From: CBDDKZ01 sp965230415
GTDB lineage: Bacteria; Bacteroidota; Bacteroidia; Cytophagales; JAAEPT01
DNA: 64,000 bases
NCBI GenBank assembly: GCA_965230415.1
Contig: CBDDKZ010000005.1
Span: forward strand, 3,968,001-4,032,000
Direction: 5' to 3'
The notes beneath the pieces were generated by a model. It made no database searches. It saw only the letters and a list, made by a program, of their open reading frames with translations, and was not told the DNA's origin. Below are positions 39,364-49,027 of the stretch, in pieces. How positions within the stretch are numbered: position 1 is the first letter of the stretch; the number at the start of each line of letters is the position of its first letter. The position numbers and the translations under genes were made by a program.

Positions 39364-41403
39364 ATGACATTTCTTTATCCGAATATATTATACGCCCTGT
39401 TTTTAAATGCAATACCAATTCTTATTCATTTGGTTAATTTGCAAAGAACGAAGAAGGTATATTTCACCAATACGGCGTTTTTGAAAGAGGTAAAGAATAC
39501 CACTAACAAATCTTATCAGCTTAAACGTTTCTTTATTCTGTGTGCACGCATATTATTCTTGTCATTTTTAGTAATAGCTTTTGCCCAACCGGTTTTGAAA
39601 AACAAGTCTTCAGCCATTGATAGTAAGAATGTTGGTATCTACATCGATAATTCTGCCAGTATGGAGTCTTCTACCGACGGTAAAGTACTATTGGATGAAG
39701 CGATAGTAATTGCAGAAGCCTTGGCACGCCAAAACATGAAAAAGGGTATTGTGCACTTGAGTTCTAATAAACTTACAGAGAACAATAATTTTCTTTCCAA
39801 GGATAAAGAGTTGCTCGAAACGCTATCCAGAATTGAGTATGATATGAGGCATTTGTCATTAGATCATGTGATTCGAAGACAAATAGATGCCCTGAACAGA
39901 ATCGAAAAACAGCATGAAGCGAAGGAGCTTATCGTAATCAGTGACTTTCAAAAAAGCACTATAGGTAATGATTTGCAGTCTACAATAGATTCGAATACTA
40001 AAGTGAAACTGGTGAAATTAAATACGCCTTCATCAGGGAATTTAATTGTAGATTCGGTATGGCTTGTTTCCCCTTATATTAAAAGTGGGGAGATCATCAC
40101 ATTACAGGTTAAAGTAAATAATACAGGGGATCAGGATATAGGGAATAGTATATTAAAACTAAAAATCGGTGATGAGCAGGTTTCAAGCGTATTGTTAAAT
40201 ATTTCCAAGAATTCGAGTAAGGTTGTACAGTTAAATTTTACCATTAATAAAGATGGTATAGCTTGCTGTAAACTTGAATTATCAGATCGTCCTTATACTT
40301 TTGATAATACCTTTTTCTTTACCCTAAATGTGGCAGCCAAAATTAACGTAGCTATAATCAGTGAAGATACGCTAAAAAATAATTATGCTGTTAAAGTTTT
40401 CGAAAATGAACCTTTATTCAATCTATACAAATTTCACAAAAATAACATCAACTATGAAGTGATTGCAAAAACCGATTTGCTGATCCTAAATGGTGTTCAA
40501 AAACTAGACAGGGCAGCATTAAGTAATGTAGAAGATTTGTTAAAAAGTGGGGGCTCTATGTGTTATATCCCGTCTCATATAAGTGAAAAGAGTTTTATCG
40601 ATAATTTAAATAAGACTATTTCCGGACTTGGAGCATCGGTAGCGATTTTAGACTCTGCCACAACACAAATCTCCAAAATGGAAGCACCGAAAATGAATCT
40701 TCCTTTTTTCCAGAATATATTTAGTGATTATAGTAAGAAGATGGAAATGCCATTTTTTAGAGCGCTTATTAAGGTAAAAGGGAGCGTATCTTCAATTTTG
40801 GGAAGCAAAAATGGGGATAATGCGCTGATAGAAGTATCTGGGCAGGGGAGGTGTTGGATTTTTACCAGTCCATTGGAAAATGAATTTACTAATTTTCATA
40901 AACACTCTCTTTTTGTTCCGGTCATGTATAAGATAGCCATGACCAGTGCTCGTGGAAACCAAAATTTGTATAGTCGCATTAACGATAAATTGACAATTAG
41001 AGATAGAAGAATCAAAAAAACGAAGACCTATTCTTTAAAGAATGCCGATATTGAATTGATACCGCGGCAGGTAATGAATGAAGGTCAGCTTAGTCTGGAT
41101 CTAACAGATGATAATATTACTCCGGGTTTTTATGGGATGAATCTCAATGAAAGTGATTCGATGCAAGTAGCAATTAACGTTTCGTCAAAAGAATCAATGG
41201 TAAGTGCATTTAGTAGAGATGAATTGATTGCAAATTTTGAGCATAAAGAATTTGTGGAGGTTTTAGAAGTTGATGACGTGGAAGCGTTTAAAAAAATAGT
41301 GACTAATGGCGACGATGTCGGGAAAAGTTACTGGAAGATTGCTATTATGCTATCATTAGCGTTTTTACTTGTTGAAATTGCTTTAATTAAATTGCTCAAA
41401 TGA
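39364..41403 (+). CDS. BatA-domain / VWA-like membrane protein
   Basis: A 679-residue protein beginning with the BatA N-terminal domain (PF07584): a first helix FLNAIPILIHLVNLQRTKK, then a second membrane segment near residues 57-76. A von Willebrand A-like domain follows with the DNSASMES variant of the MIDAS DxSxS motif (about residue 95-102), then a beta-sandwich region, a glutamine-amidotransferase-like stretch and a single C-terminal membrane helix. Such proteins are widespread in Bacteroidota and of unknown biochemical role; the Bat name comes from Bacteroides aerotolerance. The last codons overlap the dihydroorotase-like gene by 4 bp, and this begins a four-gene operon. Confidence 0.85.
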   Translation: MTFLYPNILYALFLNAIPILIHLVNLQRTKKVYFTNTAFLKEVKNTTNKSYQLKRFFILCARILFLSFLVIAFAQPVLKNKSSAIDSKNVGIYIDNSASMESSTDGKVLLDEAIVIAEALARQNMKKGIVHLSSNKLTENNNFLSKDKELLETLSRIEYDMRHLSLDHVIRRQIDALNRIEKQHEAKELIVISDFQKSTIGNDLQSTIDSNTKVKLVKLNTPSSGNLIVDSVWLVSPYIKSGEIITLQVKVNNTGDQDIGNSILKLKIGDEQVSSVLLNISKNSSKVVQLNFTINKDGIACCKLELSDRPYTFDNTFFFTLNVAAKINVAIISEDTLKNNYAVKVFENEPLFNLYKFHKNNINYEVIAKTDLLILNGVQKLDRAALSNVEDLLKSGGSMCYIPSHISEKSFIDNLNKTISGLGASVAILDSATTQISKMEAPKMNLPFFQNIFSDYSKKMEMPFFRALIKVKGSVSSILGSKNGDNALIEVSGQGRCWIFTSPLENEFTNFHKHSLFVPVMYKIAMTSARGNQNLYSRINDKLTIRDRRIKKTKTYSLKNADIELIPRQVMNEGQLSLDLTDDNITPGFYGMNLNESDSMQVAINVSSKESMVSAFSRDELIANFEHKEFVEVLEVDDVEAFKKIVTNGDDVGKSYWKIAIMLSLAFLLVEIALIKLLK

Positions 41404-42668
41404 ATTTACTTTTAAGAAACTTCCGGGTTATAGATAAAGGCGCAGCGTTTCATGATCAACAAGTTTCTATAGTTGTTGAGAATGGTCTGGTAAAAGCTGT
41501 TGAGTCACCTACTTTTGATGCTCCTGAGTTTGAAGTATTTGATGGAGAAGGGGCTTATATTTCTAGAGGTTGGCATGACCTTCGGAGTTTTTGCGGAGAA
41601 CCGGGGCTGGAACAAAAAGAGACTATTCAGTCATTTACGGAATCTGCCAACAAAGGTGGTTTCACTGCTACAAATATTCTGCCGAATACTGATCCTGTAA
41701 TACAATCTAAAGAGATGATTCAGTATTTTAGAAATAGCAATTCTTTCTCCTCACTGGATATAATACCAATGGGGGCTGTAACGATAAATGCTGATGGAAA
41801 GGTGCTGAGCGAAATGATGGATATGAGTGTGGCTGGAACCCGACTTTTTACGGATGGACAATCAACCATTTGGCATACAGGTATATTGATGAAAACGTTA
41901 CAATACCTCCAGAAAATTGATGCGGTGCTGGTGAATAAATCGTTCGATAAATACCTCACAAAAGACGGATTGGTACATGAAGGAATACATAGTACATCTA
42001 AAGGAATGAAAGGTATTCCCGCACTGGCTGAGAATGTGGCCTTACAACGCGACCTTGAAATCTTACGATATACCGGTGGTAAAATGCATTGTTCGTTACT
42101 TTCAACAAAAAAGTCCGTTGAGATGATCCGGCAGGCGAAGGAAGAAGGCCTGCAAGTAACAGCAGATGTAGCCATCCATCAATTAATGTTTAATGACGAG
42201 GTAATTAATAAACTGGATTCCAATTTTAAAGTATTTCCTCCGTTTCGTTCCGAAAAGGACCGCCAGGCATTAATTGAAGGTGTTGCAGAAGGAATAATAG
42301 ATGGTGTTGTTAGCGATCATTGTCCGCATGAAGATGATTGTAAAAAACTTGAGTTTGATTATGCATCATTTGGAATCACTGGTTTTGAAAGCTTTTGGCC
42401 GCTGTTAATAAAAGTTTTGGGGTCGAAAATGGAGCTACAGGTATTGGTCGAATTACTGACCGACTTCCCACGCAAATTACAGGGCATGGATAATTCATCT
42501 ATCCAAATTGGGCAAGAGGCAAACTTCACCCTTTTTGATGATAAGACGGAATGGGAATATTCGAGAAGTAGCTCTAAGTCGCAAAATACTCCCTTTCTGG
42601 GTGAAACTTTAAAAGGGAAAGTATTGGGGATCGTTAAAAATAGACAATTCAAAAAATTTATGGCCTGA
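41400..42668 (+). CDS. dihydroorotase-like amidohydrolase lacking metal ligands
   Basis: A 422-residue amidohydrolase-superfamily protein whose nearest relatives are dihydroorotases of pyrimidine synthesis. At the place of the canonical DxHxHxREPG it has D60-L-R62-S-F64-C-G66-EPG: both metal-binding histidines and the substrate arginine are replaced. The later HH motif is IHQ, while the SDHCPHE segment with the catalytic aspartate remains. It is therefore probably not a working dihydroorotase by itself; a structural role like the inactive PyrC' of Pseudomonas, which supports aspartate transcarbamoylase, is one option. It overlaps both neighbours by 1-4 bp. Confidence 0.8.
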   Translation: MNLLLRNFRVIDKGAAFHDQQVSIVVENGLVKAVESPTFDAPEFEVFDGEGAYISRGWHDLRSFCGEPGLEQKETIQSFTESANKGGFTATNILPNTDPVIQSKEMIQYFRNSNSFSSLDIIPMGAVTINADGKVLSEMMDMSVAGTRLFTDGQSTIWHTGILMKTLQYLQKIDAVLVNKSFDKYLTKDGLVHEGIHSTSKGMKGIPALAENVALQRDLEILRYTGGKMHCSLLSTKKSVEMIRQAKEEGLQVTADVAIHQLMFNDEVINKLDSNFKVFPPFRSEKDRQALIEGVAEGIIDGVVSDHCPHEDDCKKLEFDYASFGITGFESFWPLLIKVLGSKMELQVLVELLTDFPRKLQGMDNSSIQIGQEANFTLFDDKTEWEYSRSSSKSQNTPFLGETLKGKVLGIVKNRQFKKFMA

Positions 42669-43195
42669 TGAATAAAACGGCACTAATTAAGGCCAGTTTT
42701 CCCTCCGCAGTTATTGGGACTATCTTGTGCGTAGGGACATTTCTGATGTTTTATACCTTCGAACTGAGTTGGTACGACCTGGCATTTAAGATGGTATATA
42801 TTATTCCTCTTCCGTTTATATTTGTGGCTTTGTGGTTCTACAAAAAATCGAATAGAAACGAATTAAGGGTCTGGGAGGGATTTCTTTTAGGCGGTAGCGT
42901 AAATATCCCAATCTTAATTCTATATAGTCTATTTATCTTTATATTTATGCAGTATATAGATGTGGAATTTCTGGCGAGTAGTGGTGAGCGACATATTGCA
43001 CTAATAAAGGAGAGAATGGAGTCCGGAGTTCTTCAAAACAAGGAAAAAGCTGAAGAAGCGAGTGAATTATTGAAAAATTTAGAAGTTAATGTAAGAAGCA
43101 CCAGTGCAAAAGATTTCATGTTAAGTGAAATAATATGGATGTCCATTTTTGGTTCTGTGTTCACATTAATTCTTTCTATTGTTCTTAGAAAATAG
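42668..43195 (+). CDS. DUF4199-like membrane protein
   Basis: A 175-residue integral membrane protein with four hydrophobic segments (about residues 12-28, 36-56, 72-94 and 153-172) and a charged helical stretch between the third and fourth. The pattern and its place between a dihydroorotase-like gene and a glycosyltransferase match DUF4199 proteins of Bacteroidota. Function unknown. The ATG shares its first base with the stop of the previous gene. Confidence 0.7.
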   Translation: MNKTALIKASFPSAVIGTILCVGTFLMFYTFELSWYDLAFKMVYIIPLPFIFVALWFYKKSNRNELRVWEGFLLGGSVNIPILILYSLFIFIFMQYIDVEFLASSGERHIALIKERMESGVLQNKEKAEEASELLKNLEVNVRSTSAKDFMLSEIIWMSIFGSVFTLILSIVLRK

Positions 43196-43196
43196 T

Positions 43197-44177
43197 ATGA
43201 TAAACCCAATACAAATATCGGTTGTAATTCCCTTATTAAATGAAGAGGAGTCTTTACCAGAGCTTAGTGAGTGGATAGTTAAGGTAATGAATGAGCACAA
43301 TTTCTCTTTTGAAATTCTTTTCATTGATGATGGAAGTACCGACTCTTCATGGCAGGTTATTGAAGCATTACAGGAAAAGAATACCTCCATAAAAGGTATT
43401 AAGTTTGTGAGGAACTATGGGAAATCCGCAGCACTTCAGGTAGGATTTCAAGCCACATCTGGTGATGTAGTTATTACTATGGATGCAGATTTGCAGGACA
43501 GTCCTGACGAAATTCCGGAGCTTTATCGAATGATTACTGAAGAAAATCTTGATTTAGTCTCAGGCTGGAAGAAAAAACGTTATGACCCTCTTTCGAAAAC
43601 TTTACCGACAAAGTTATTTAATGCCGCAACCAGATATATGTCTAAGGTGAAATTACATGACTTTAATTGTGGTTTGAAGGCTTATAAGCGACAAGTGGTG
43701 AAAAATATATCGGTATATGGGGAAATGCACCGTTATATCCCCGTGATTGCAAAATGGGCTGGCTACAAAAAAATTGGTGAAAAAGTTGTGGAGCATCAGG
43801 CAAGAAAGCATGGTGAAACCAAATTTGGAGGGATAAAACGTTTTATCAACGGGCCTCTTGACTTAATGTCTATTATGTTTGTTTCCAAATACAGGAAGCG
43901 ACCAATGCACTTTTTTGGAGCCATGGGTGGAATATCTTTTATATTGGGATTTGGAATTACACTATGGTTGATCATAGAAAAGTTGATTACAATGAGCCGT
44001 GGACACAGGTATCGAGATGTTGTGGATCAACCTTTGTTCTTTTTGGCTTTGGTAGCATTGGTAATTGGAGTACAACTCTTCCTGGCAGGCTTTCTGGGCG
44101 AGATGATTTCTCTTAATTCACCAAGCAGAAATGATTATATTGTTGAAAAGAAATTGAATTTTTCCGAAAATGATTAA
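43197..44177 (+). CDS. GT2-family membrane glycosyltransferase (DPM1/GtrB-like)
   Basis: A family 2 glycosyltransferase with the GT-A fold followed by two C-terminal membrane helices, the layout of polyprenyl-phosphate sugar transferases such as GtrB. VVIPLLNEEESLPEL opens the nucleotide-binding region, and TMDADLQDSPDEIP carries the DxD-type metal site. The two helices lie near residues 235-255 and 275-300. An upstream ATG at 43179 would overlap the previous gene; ATG 43197, one base past its stop, places the start just before the first beta strand and is preferred. Last gene of the batA-like operon. Confidence 0.88.
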   Translation: MINPIQISVVIPLLNEEESLPELSEWIVKVMNEHNFSFEILFIDDGSTDSSWQVIEALQEKNTSIKGIKFVRNYGKSAALQVGFQATSGDVVITMDADLQDSPDEIPELYRMITEENLDLVSGWKKKRYDPLSKTLPTKLFNAATRYMSKVKLHDFNCGLKAYKRQVVKNISVYGEMHRYIPVIAKWAGYKKIGEKVVEHQARKHGETKFGGIKRFINGPLDLMSIMFVSKYRKRPMHFFGAMGGISFILGFGITLWLIIEKLITMSRGHRYRDVVDQPLFFLALVALVIGVQLFLAGFLGEMISLNSPSRNDYIVEKKLNFSEND

Positions 44178-44224
44178 CGGTTGATTTTCAAACCTTAAGT
44201 CATAAGCTTCGCACAGCATCCCTT

Positions 44225-44992
44225 TTATACTTTTTTGCAAAAGTACATAATTTCTGTCCTGTCCAGTCCCATGCGATATGCTTGCTTTTCTGGTATTTCA
44301 GAGGTGTAATGGTCTTCCGTTACTTCAAACCCAACTTGAGCAAGGTGCTTGCCATAATCCCTTCCATATACCCGTACATGATCGTCTTGTCCAAAAGCTT
44401 TTTCACGTTCCCTGGGGTCGGTAATGCTTGGATCCTCGTAAGTAGTTTCGAGCCTATAATCAACAGGGCACTGTAAAATAGCCCATCCGCCGGGTTTAAG
44501 CACTCTGTAGAATTCAGCTAATACTTTTACATCAGATTCAACGTGCTCAAGAACGTGGTTGCAGAATACAGCATCAAATTCGTTTTCACCGAAAGGAATG
44601 TCGTGAACATCCATTTTTACTTTGGCAAGCGGTGATTCAATATCAGCGGTTATGTAATTATCTTTGTGAATTGCTTCAAAGCGATCAATAAAACAATGTT
44701 CCGGTGCTATGTGAAGAACACGAATCGAGCTACTGAAAAAATCAGTTTTTGTTTGTAAATAGTGCCAAATTAGACGATGACGTTCCAATGAAAGGCAGTT
44801 GGGACATAATGCGTTATCTCTGGGATTGAACCTGCCATAAGGCATGAATTTACGGAAATTGCTATCACAAATGTTGCAGTGAACATTGTTTCCCTTCAAA
44901 AAAACTGCCATTACCTTTAATATGTAATGGCTAAATAATTGCAGCCTTTTTCTGGGGACGTATCTCAATAAAAAACTTATTATTCTTTTCAT
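44225..44992 (-). CDS. SAM-dependent methyltransferase with N-terminal zinc ribbon
   Basis: A 255-residue class I methyltransferase. Near residues 38-65 it has CNIC...CPNC, a four-cysteine zinc-ribbon-like module often fused to methyltransferases of polysaccharide clusters. The methyltransferase core follows: VLHIAPEHC (motif I region), FDAVFCNHVLEHV (motif IV) and LKPGGWAILQCPV. The target is unknown. It is convergent with the glycosyltransferase 47 bp away and lies 20 bp downstream of purB on the same strand. Confidence 0.82.
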   Translation of the reverse strand: MKRIISFLLRYVPRKRLQLFSHYILKVMAVFLKGNNVHCNICDSNFRKFMPYGRFNPRDNALCPNCLSLERHRLIWHYLQTKTDFFSSSIRVLHIAPEHCFIDRFEAIHKDNYITADIESPLAKVKMDVHDIPFGENEFDAVFCNHVLEHVESDVKVLAEFYRVLKPGGWAILQCPVDYRLETTYEDPSITDPREREKAFGQDDHVRVYGRDYGKHLAQVGFEVTEDHYTSEIPEKQAYRMGLDRTEIMYFCKKV

Positions 44993-45012
44993 CTGCTAAT
45001 TTGTCAAACCAT

Positions 45013-46368
45013 TTAAAAGCTAAAATCTACACCAGTATAATTATAAGGTGTTATTGCTTTCAACTCCTCTTTGATGTTATCGTTTATATCAAGTTCTTCA
45101 ATGAAGCTGTGAATGGAGTCTTCATTTATTTCACTATTCGTTCTGGTAAGGTTCTTCAAAGCTTCATAAGGCTTCGGGTAGCCTTCACGTCGCAGAATAG
45201 TTTGAATGGCTTCTGCAACTACTGCCCAGTTATCTTCCAGATCTTTACTTATTGCTTTTTCGTTTAATTGCAGTTTACCCAATCCTTTCAACGTACTTTT
45301 CAACGCAATAATTGTGTGGGCAATAGGCATACCTATATTTCTTAACACGGTAGAATCTGTTAGGTCTCTTTGAAGACGTGAAATAGGCAGTTTGCTCGAA
45401 AGATGTTCGAGTAGGGCATTTGCAATGCCCAGATTACCTTCCGAGTTTTCAAAATCTATAGGATTTACCTTATGTGGCATGGCAGAAGAGCCTACCTCAC
45501 CGGCTTTAATCTTTTGCTTGAAATATCCCATGGATATGTATTGCCAAATATCGCGATTCATATCAATGAGAATTGTATTTATCCGTTTGATAGCATCAAA
45601 AAGTGCCGCCAGGTAATCATAATGTTCAATTTGCGTGGTGATCTGGCTTCTTTTAAGTCCTAGTTTAGATTCTACAAACCGGTTACCAAAAGCAACCCAG
45701 TCTATTTGCGGATAACTTACATTGTGTGCGTTGAAGTTTCCGGTAGCGCCTCCAAATTTAGCGGAGAAAGGTACATCATTCGAACTATTCAATTGATTCA
45801 CTAGTCTTTCGTGAAAAACCATAAATTCCTTACCTAATTTTGTAGGTGAAGCCGGCTGGCCATGAGTTTTGGCTAACATGGGAATGTCTTTCCACTCTTT
45901 TCCCAGTTGCTGAATTCCCTGAACCAATTCAGAAAGTAAAGGTATTAACTTTTGTTCGATTCCTTCTTTTAAAGATAATGGAATGGAAGTGTTATTGACA
46001 TCTTGAGATGTAAGCCCGAAATGAATAAATTCCTGATATTCACTGATCTTTAATTGTTCGAAATGTTCTTTGATAAAATACTCTACCGCTTTGACATCAT
46101 GGTTAGTAGTTTGCTCAATTTCTTTAATCTTCAACGCATCTTCTTGTGTGAATTTTAAGTAAATATTCCGAAGATTTATGAACTGTCTGGAATCAAAGGA
46201 TTCGAGCTGAGGGAGAGGAAGCTCACATAGGGCAATGAAATACTCAATTTCTACCTGTACACGATATTTTATAAGTCCATATTCTGAGAAAAAAGGTGCT
46301 AAATCTTCCACATGTCTTCTATACCTTCCGTCTACAGGTGAGATAGCTGTGAGCGCATTCAAATCCAT
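45013..46368 (-). CDS. purB: adenylosuccinate lyase
   Basis: A 451-residue fumarase/aspartase-superfamily enzyme that releases fumarate from adenylosuccinate and from SAICAR in purine synthesis. The signature loop SSAMPHKVNPIDFENSEGN is near residue 295, and the TSQDVNNTS and KTHGQPASPT blocks carry other active-site residues. Its length and N-terminal form (NALTAISPVDGRY) match the E. coli-like PurB class. The methyltransferase gene follows 20 bp downstream. Confidence 0.96.
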   Translation of the reverse strand: MDLNALTAISPVDGRYRRHVEDLAPFFSEYGLIKYRVQVEIEYFIALCELPLPQLESFDSRQFINLRNIYLKFTQEDALKIKEIEQTTNHDVKAVEYFIKEHFEQLKISEYQEFIHFGLTSQDVNNTSIPLSLKEGIEQKLIPLLSELVQGIQQLGKEWKDIPMLAKTHGQPASPTKLGKEFMVFHERLVNQLNSSNDVPFSAKFGGATGNFNAHNVSYPQIDWVAFGNRFVESKLGLKRSQITTQIEHYDYLAALFDAIKRINTILIDMNRDIWQYISMGYFKQKIKAGEVGSSAMPHKVNPIDFENSEGNLGIANALLEHLSSKLPISRLQRDLTDSTVLRNIGMPIAHTIIALKSTLKGLGKLQLNEKAISKDLEDNWAVVAEAIQTILRREGYPKPYEALKNLTRTNSEINEDSIHSFIEELDINDNIKEELKAITPYNYTGVDFSF

Positions 46369-46566
46369 AAAGATCTTTTCGTTTTTTTAAGCTTGCAAAT
46401 ATAGGTATCTCCATCTACAGTTAAAAGGTTAATAGCACTTTTGCCGAACTTTATTGAGCAATAAGAATACCTCCTGCATTTCGGTTAGGTAATTACCTAC
46501 AGGCCTTAATTCTGATTTTATTGATGAGTTAATTCATGTTAGTTTATTAAAAAAAGCTTATTATAA

Positions 46567-46598
46567 TTGGGTAACTTCGATACGTAGACTTAAATTTG
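46567..46598 (+). promoter_or_regulatory. candidate -33/-7 promoter of the ferredoxin-type reductase
   Basis: TTG at 46567-46569, 21 bases, TAAATTTG at 46591-46598; an exact -7 match 47 bp before the start codon. Confidence 0.55.
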
Positions 46599-46644
46599 TA
46601 TATTATTAAGTGCCTGACAGGCATCCTCATTTTACCATTCAAAA

Positions 46645-47736
46645 ATGAATCAATTAAAGCTCAAAGTTCTTTCCGTTGAAGAGAATACATCCAATGCTGT
46701 GACCATTACTTTTCAGAAACCTGCCAACGGATTTGATTATTTAAGTGGTCAGTTCCTGACGATTATCAGAGATTATAACGGTGAATCTATTCGTAGGTCA
46801 TATTCATTTTGTTCCACTCCAGGAATTGATGAGCATCTTTCCGTATCTGTGAAACGAGTGAATGGCGGTAAAATGTCTAATTTGTTAAACGATCAATTGA
46901 AAGCCGGAGATGAGGTTGATGTATTGGATGCTGCCGGCAAGTTTACTTTTGAGCCCGACCGTTTCAATCAGCGGCATATTGTACTAGTGGCAGGGGGAAG
47001 TGGTATTACACCTCTTTATTCAATACTTAAAAATGTGCTGCATAATGAACCACAAAGTGTGGTTTCGTTAATTGATGCGAATGATAACCTACAGGATATC
47101 ATTTACAAAGATCAAATAGAAGCCTTAAAAAATGAATTTCCGGACAGGTTTAGGTTGGTTTTTTACCTCGCAAAGGAGACTGTTGTAAAAGGCAAAGAAA
47201 AGAAATCGCTTTTCGGTTTGAAGAAAAAATTAGAGACAGTTTCTGAAGAGCAGGGCTATATAGATGAAGCGAAATTGTTGACCTTTTTCGAGGAACTGCA
47301 TATCGAACCAGGAGATTTTACGGAATTCTACCTCTGTGGTCCCGGTGGTTATATGGAGGTAGCGGAGAAAGCCATAAAGAAGTTAAAAGTAGACTCCAAA
47401 CACATTCATAAAGAAAGCTTTGTTAGCGAAGCAAAAACAAGCAGTGCTACTTCAGGTAGCGGTAGTTCACACGTAGTTAAAGTAAGGATTGACAATGATG
47501 AACACGAAGTGCAGGTCGAAGGAAATACCATCCTTCAGGCCATGCTCGATCAGGGCATAGATGCTCCTTATTCATGTCAGAGTGGAATTTGTACCTCTTG
47601 CATGGCTAAGTGTGTTTCGGGGAAAGCAGAGATGGAATTCGAAGATGCACTGTCACCTGACGAGGTAGCCGAGGGTTACATACTTACCTGTATGTCCAGA
47701 CCTCTAACAGATGATGTGATAATAGAATACGATTGA
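46645..47736 (+). CDS. flavin- and 2Fe-2S-containing ferredoxin-NADP reductase-like protein (PaaE-like)
   Basis: A 363-residue electron-transfer protein with three parts. An FAD domain has RRSYSFCS (Arg51-Ser54, the RxYS motif). An NAD(P) domain has GGSGITPLYSIL (about 112-124). A C-terminal plant-type 2Fe-2S domain has Cys311, Cys316, Cys319 and Cys349. This order is that of PaaE and related reductases that hand electrons from NAD(P)H to oxygenases. No oxygenase is adjacent, so the partner is unknown. An insert of basic residues (KGKEKKSLFGLKKK, about 190-205) between strands of the NAD domain is slightly unusual. Confidence 0.88.
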   Translation: MNQLKLKVLSVEENTSNAVTITFQKPANGFDYLSGQFLTIIRDYNGESIRRSYSFCSTPGIDEHLSVSVKRVNGGKMSNLLNDQLKAGDEVDVLDAAGKFTFEPDRFNQRHIVLVAGGSGITPLYSILKNVLHNEPQSVVSLIDANDNLQDIIYKDQIEALKNEFPDRFRLVFYLAKETVVKGKEKKSLFGLKKKLETVSEEQGYIDEAKLLTFFEELHIEPGDFTEFYLCGPGGYMEVAEKAIKKLKVDSKHIHKESFVSEAKTSSATSGSGSSHVVKVRIDNDEHEVQVEGNTILQAMLDQGIDAPYSCQSGICTSCMAKCVSGKAEMEFEDALSPDEVAEGYILTCMSRPLTDDVIIEYD

Positions 47737-47750
47737 TGCTGTTTTTAGAC

Positions 47751-48434
47751 CTACTGCTCCGGTGGTAACGCAAAACTACGGATAGTAACAAGTTGATCTT
47801 CTTTATTACCATCTTTTAATAACTGATCACGATGATCGGCAATAAAAAGATGATAAGCATCTACCGCCTGATTAAACCAGTTACGTGTTTGTAAAACGTA
47901 ATTACCATTTAAACTATCAATTTCAAGGCAAAGAGAAGCTATTAAAGGGTGATGATCACTGTTTTTTACTCCTTTCGAATAAGCCACAATTGTGCCAACG
48001 ATTAAATCATTGGCGTCATCATTAACTCCGACTGCGTCAAAATCCGGGATTTGGTCCATTGGATATTGAAAATTCTTCAATTCAGGAATGCGCTTTCTCA
48101 TCTCTTCAAGCTCAACCGTATTGGCATATCCGGTATATTCAACTTCCTGGAGGAGGCGAGTTAAATTGGAATCTACCGTTAATTGTCCGTTGATGACATA
48201 TTTATAGCTAGTAAATACCTCCTGACAAACTTCTGCATAAGTGATGGCCTGTGTGCTGTCGCTAAACTGTAAACTTGCCAATGGGCTTCCAGGTTCTACC
48301 AATACCATTTCGACATGCTGTAGCGTTTCTGTCGATTCGGTCTGGTCCTGCCCTTCACGTTCAGAATTTTCGGAACAAGAGATTAATAAAAAACAGACTA
48401 AAACGGAAAGAAGTAAGAAATGTTTTTTCATCAT
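47751..48434 (-). CDS. hypothetical lipoprotein (227 aa)
   Basis: A lipoprotein: MMKKHFLLLSVLVCFLLISC with the lipobox cysteine near residue 20, followed by an acidic Ser/Glu/Gln-rich linker. The longest frame starts at 48464, but MMKK at 48434 is the natural signal start. The mature part is mainly helical and of no family I recognise. It is convergent with the reductase gene 14 bp away. Confidence 0.65.
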   Translation of the reverse strand: MMKKHFLLLSVLVCFLLISCSENSEREGQDQTESTETLQHVEMVLVEPGSPLASLQFSDSTQAITYAEVCQEVFTSYKYVINGQLTVDSNLTRLLQEVEYTGYANTVELEEMRKRIPELKNFQYPMDQIPDFDAVGVNDDANDLIVGTIVAYSKGVKNSDHHPLIASLCLEIDSLNGNYVLQTRNWFNQAVDAYHLFIADHRDQLLKDGNKEDQLVTIRSFALPPEQ

Positions 48435-48520
48435 ATTGAATGGTTTTACACAGCAATAATACATATTTTTTCAAAAGATACAATTAAAAGTTATCTTGCG
48501 TCGATATCTCAAAACTTTTT

Positions 48521-49027
48521 ATGTTTGAAATAACAAAAGATCAATTTAATACGAGCAAAGAGTATTTGAATAAACTGGAGGTACGGTATTACCTAATTAT
48601 TATTATACCAATTGTTACCTTTTTGCTTGCCTTAATGGGAAACCCCGACTCTTTTGAAATTCCCAACCATCGTATCTACGCTTCAGATCTCACAATATCC
48701 TTGTTTTTGGTACTGCTTTTGATTATTCCTTATTTCTATTTGCGAGTTCAATCGAGAAAAATCAGAAGGCAGAACAAAAATCTCAAAGATAAACTCAAAG
48801 CCTATTTTACGATGTCTTTGAAGTTTTATTTGATGATTGAGATCCCGGCTTTTGTGGCTGCTGTGTTTTTTTTGTTGAAAGGATTAGGGTATTATGCGTT
48901 ATTTTTTGGATTACATTTTATTATTGTGTCGGCAGAACGACCAACAAAAAATAGAATTGCACGTCATTTAAGATTAAGAAAAGATTTCAAACAGTTGATA
49001 ATGGATGAAGAACCAATCCTTCAATAG
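48521..49027 (+). CDS. hypothetical membrane protein upstream of the PorV-like gene
   Basis: A 168-residue protein with four hydrophobic segments (about residues 22-40, 55-74, 97-115 and 118-137) and a basic tail. I do not recognise the family. Its last 23 bp overlap the start of the PorV-like gene in another frame, so it is very probably translated with the secretion genes. That position makes it a possible accessory factor, but nothing in the sequence shows a role. Confidence 0.65.
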   Translation: MFEITKDQFNTSKEYLNKLEVRYYLIIIIPIVTFLLALMGNPDSFEIPNHRIYASDLTISLFLVLLLIIPYFYLRVQSRKIRRQNKNLKDKLKAYFTMSLKFYLMIEIPAFVAAVFFLLKGLGYYALFFGLHFIIVSAERPTKNRIARHLRLRKDFKQLIMDEEPILQ

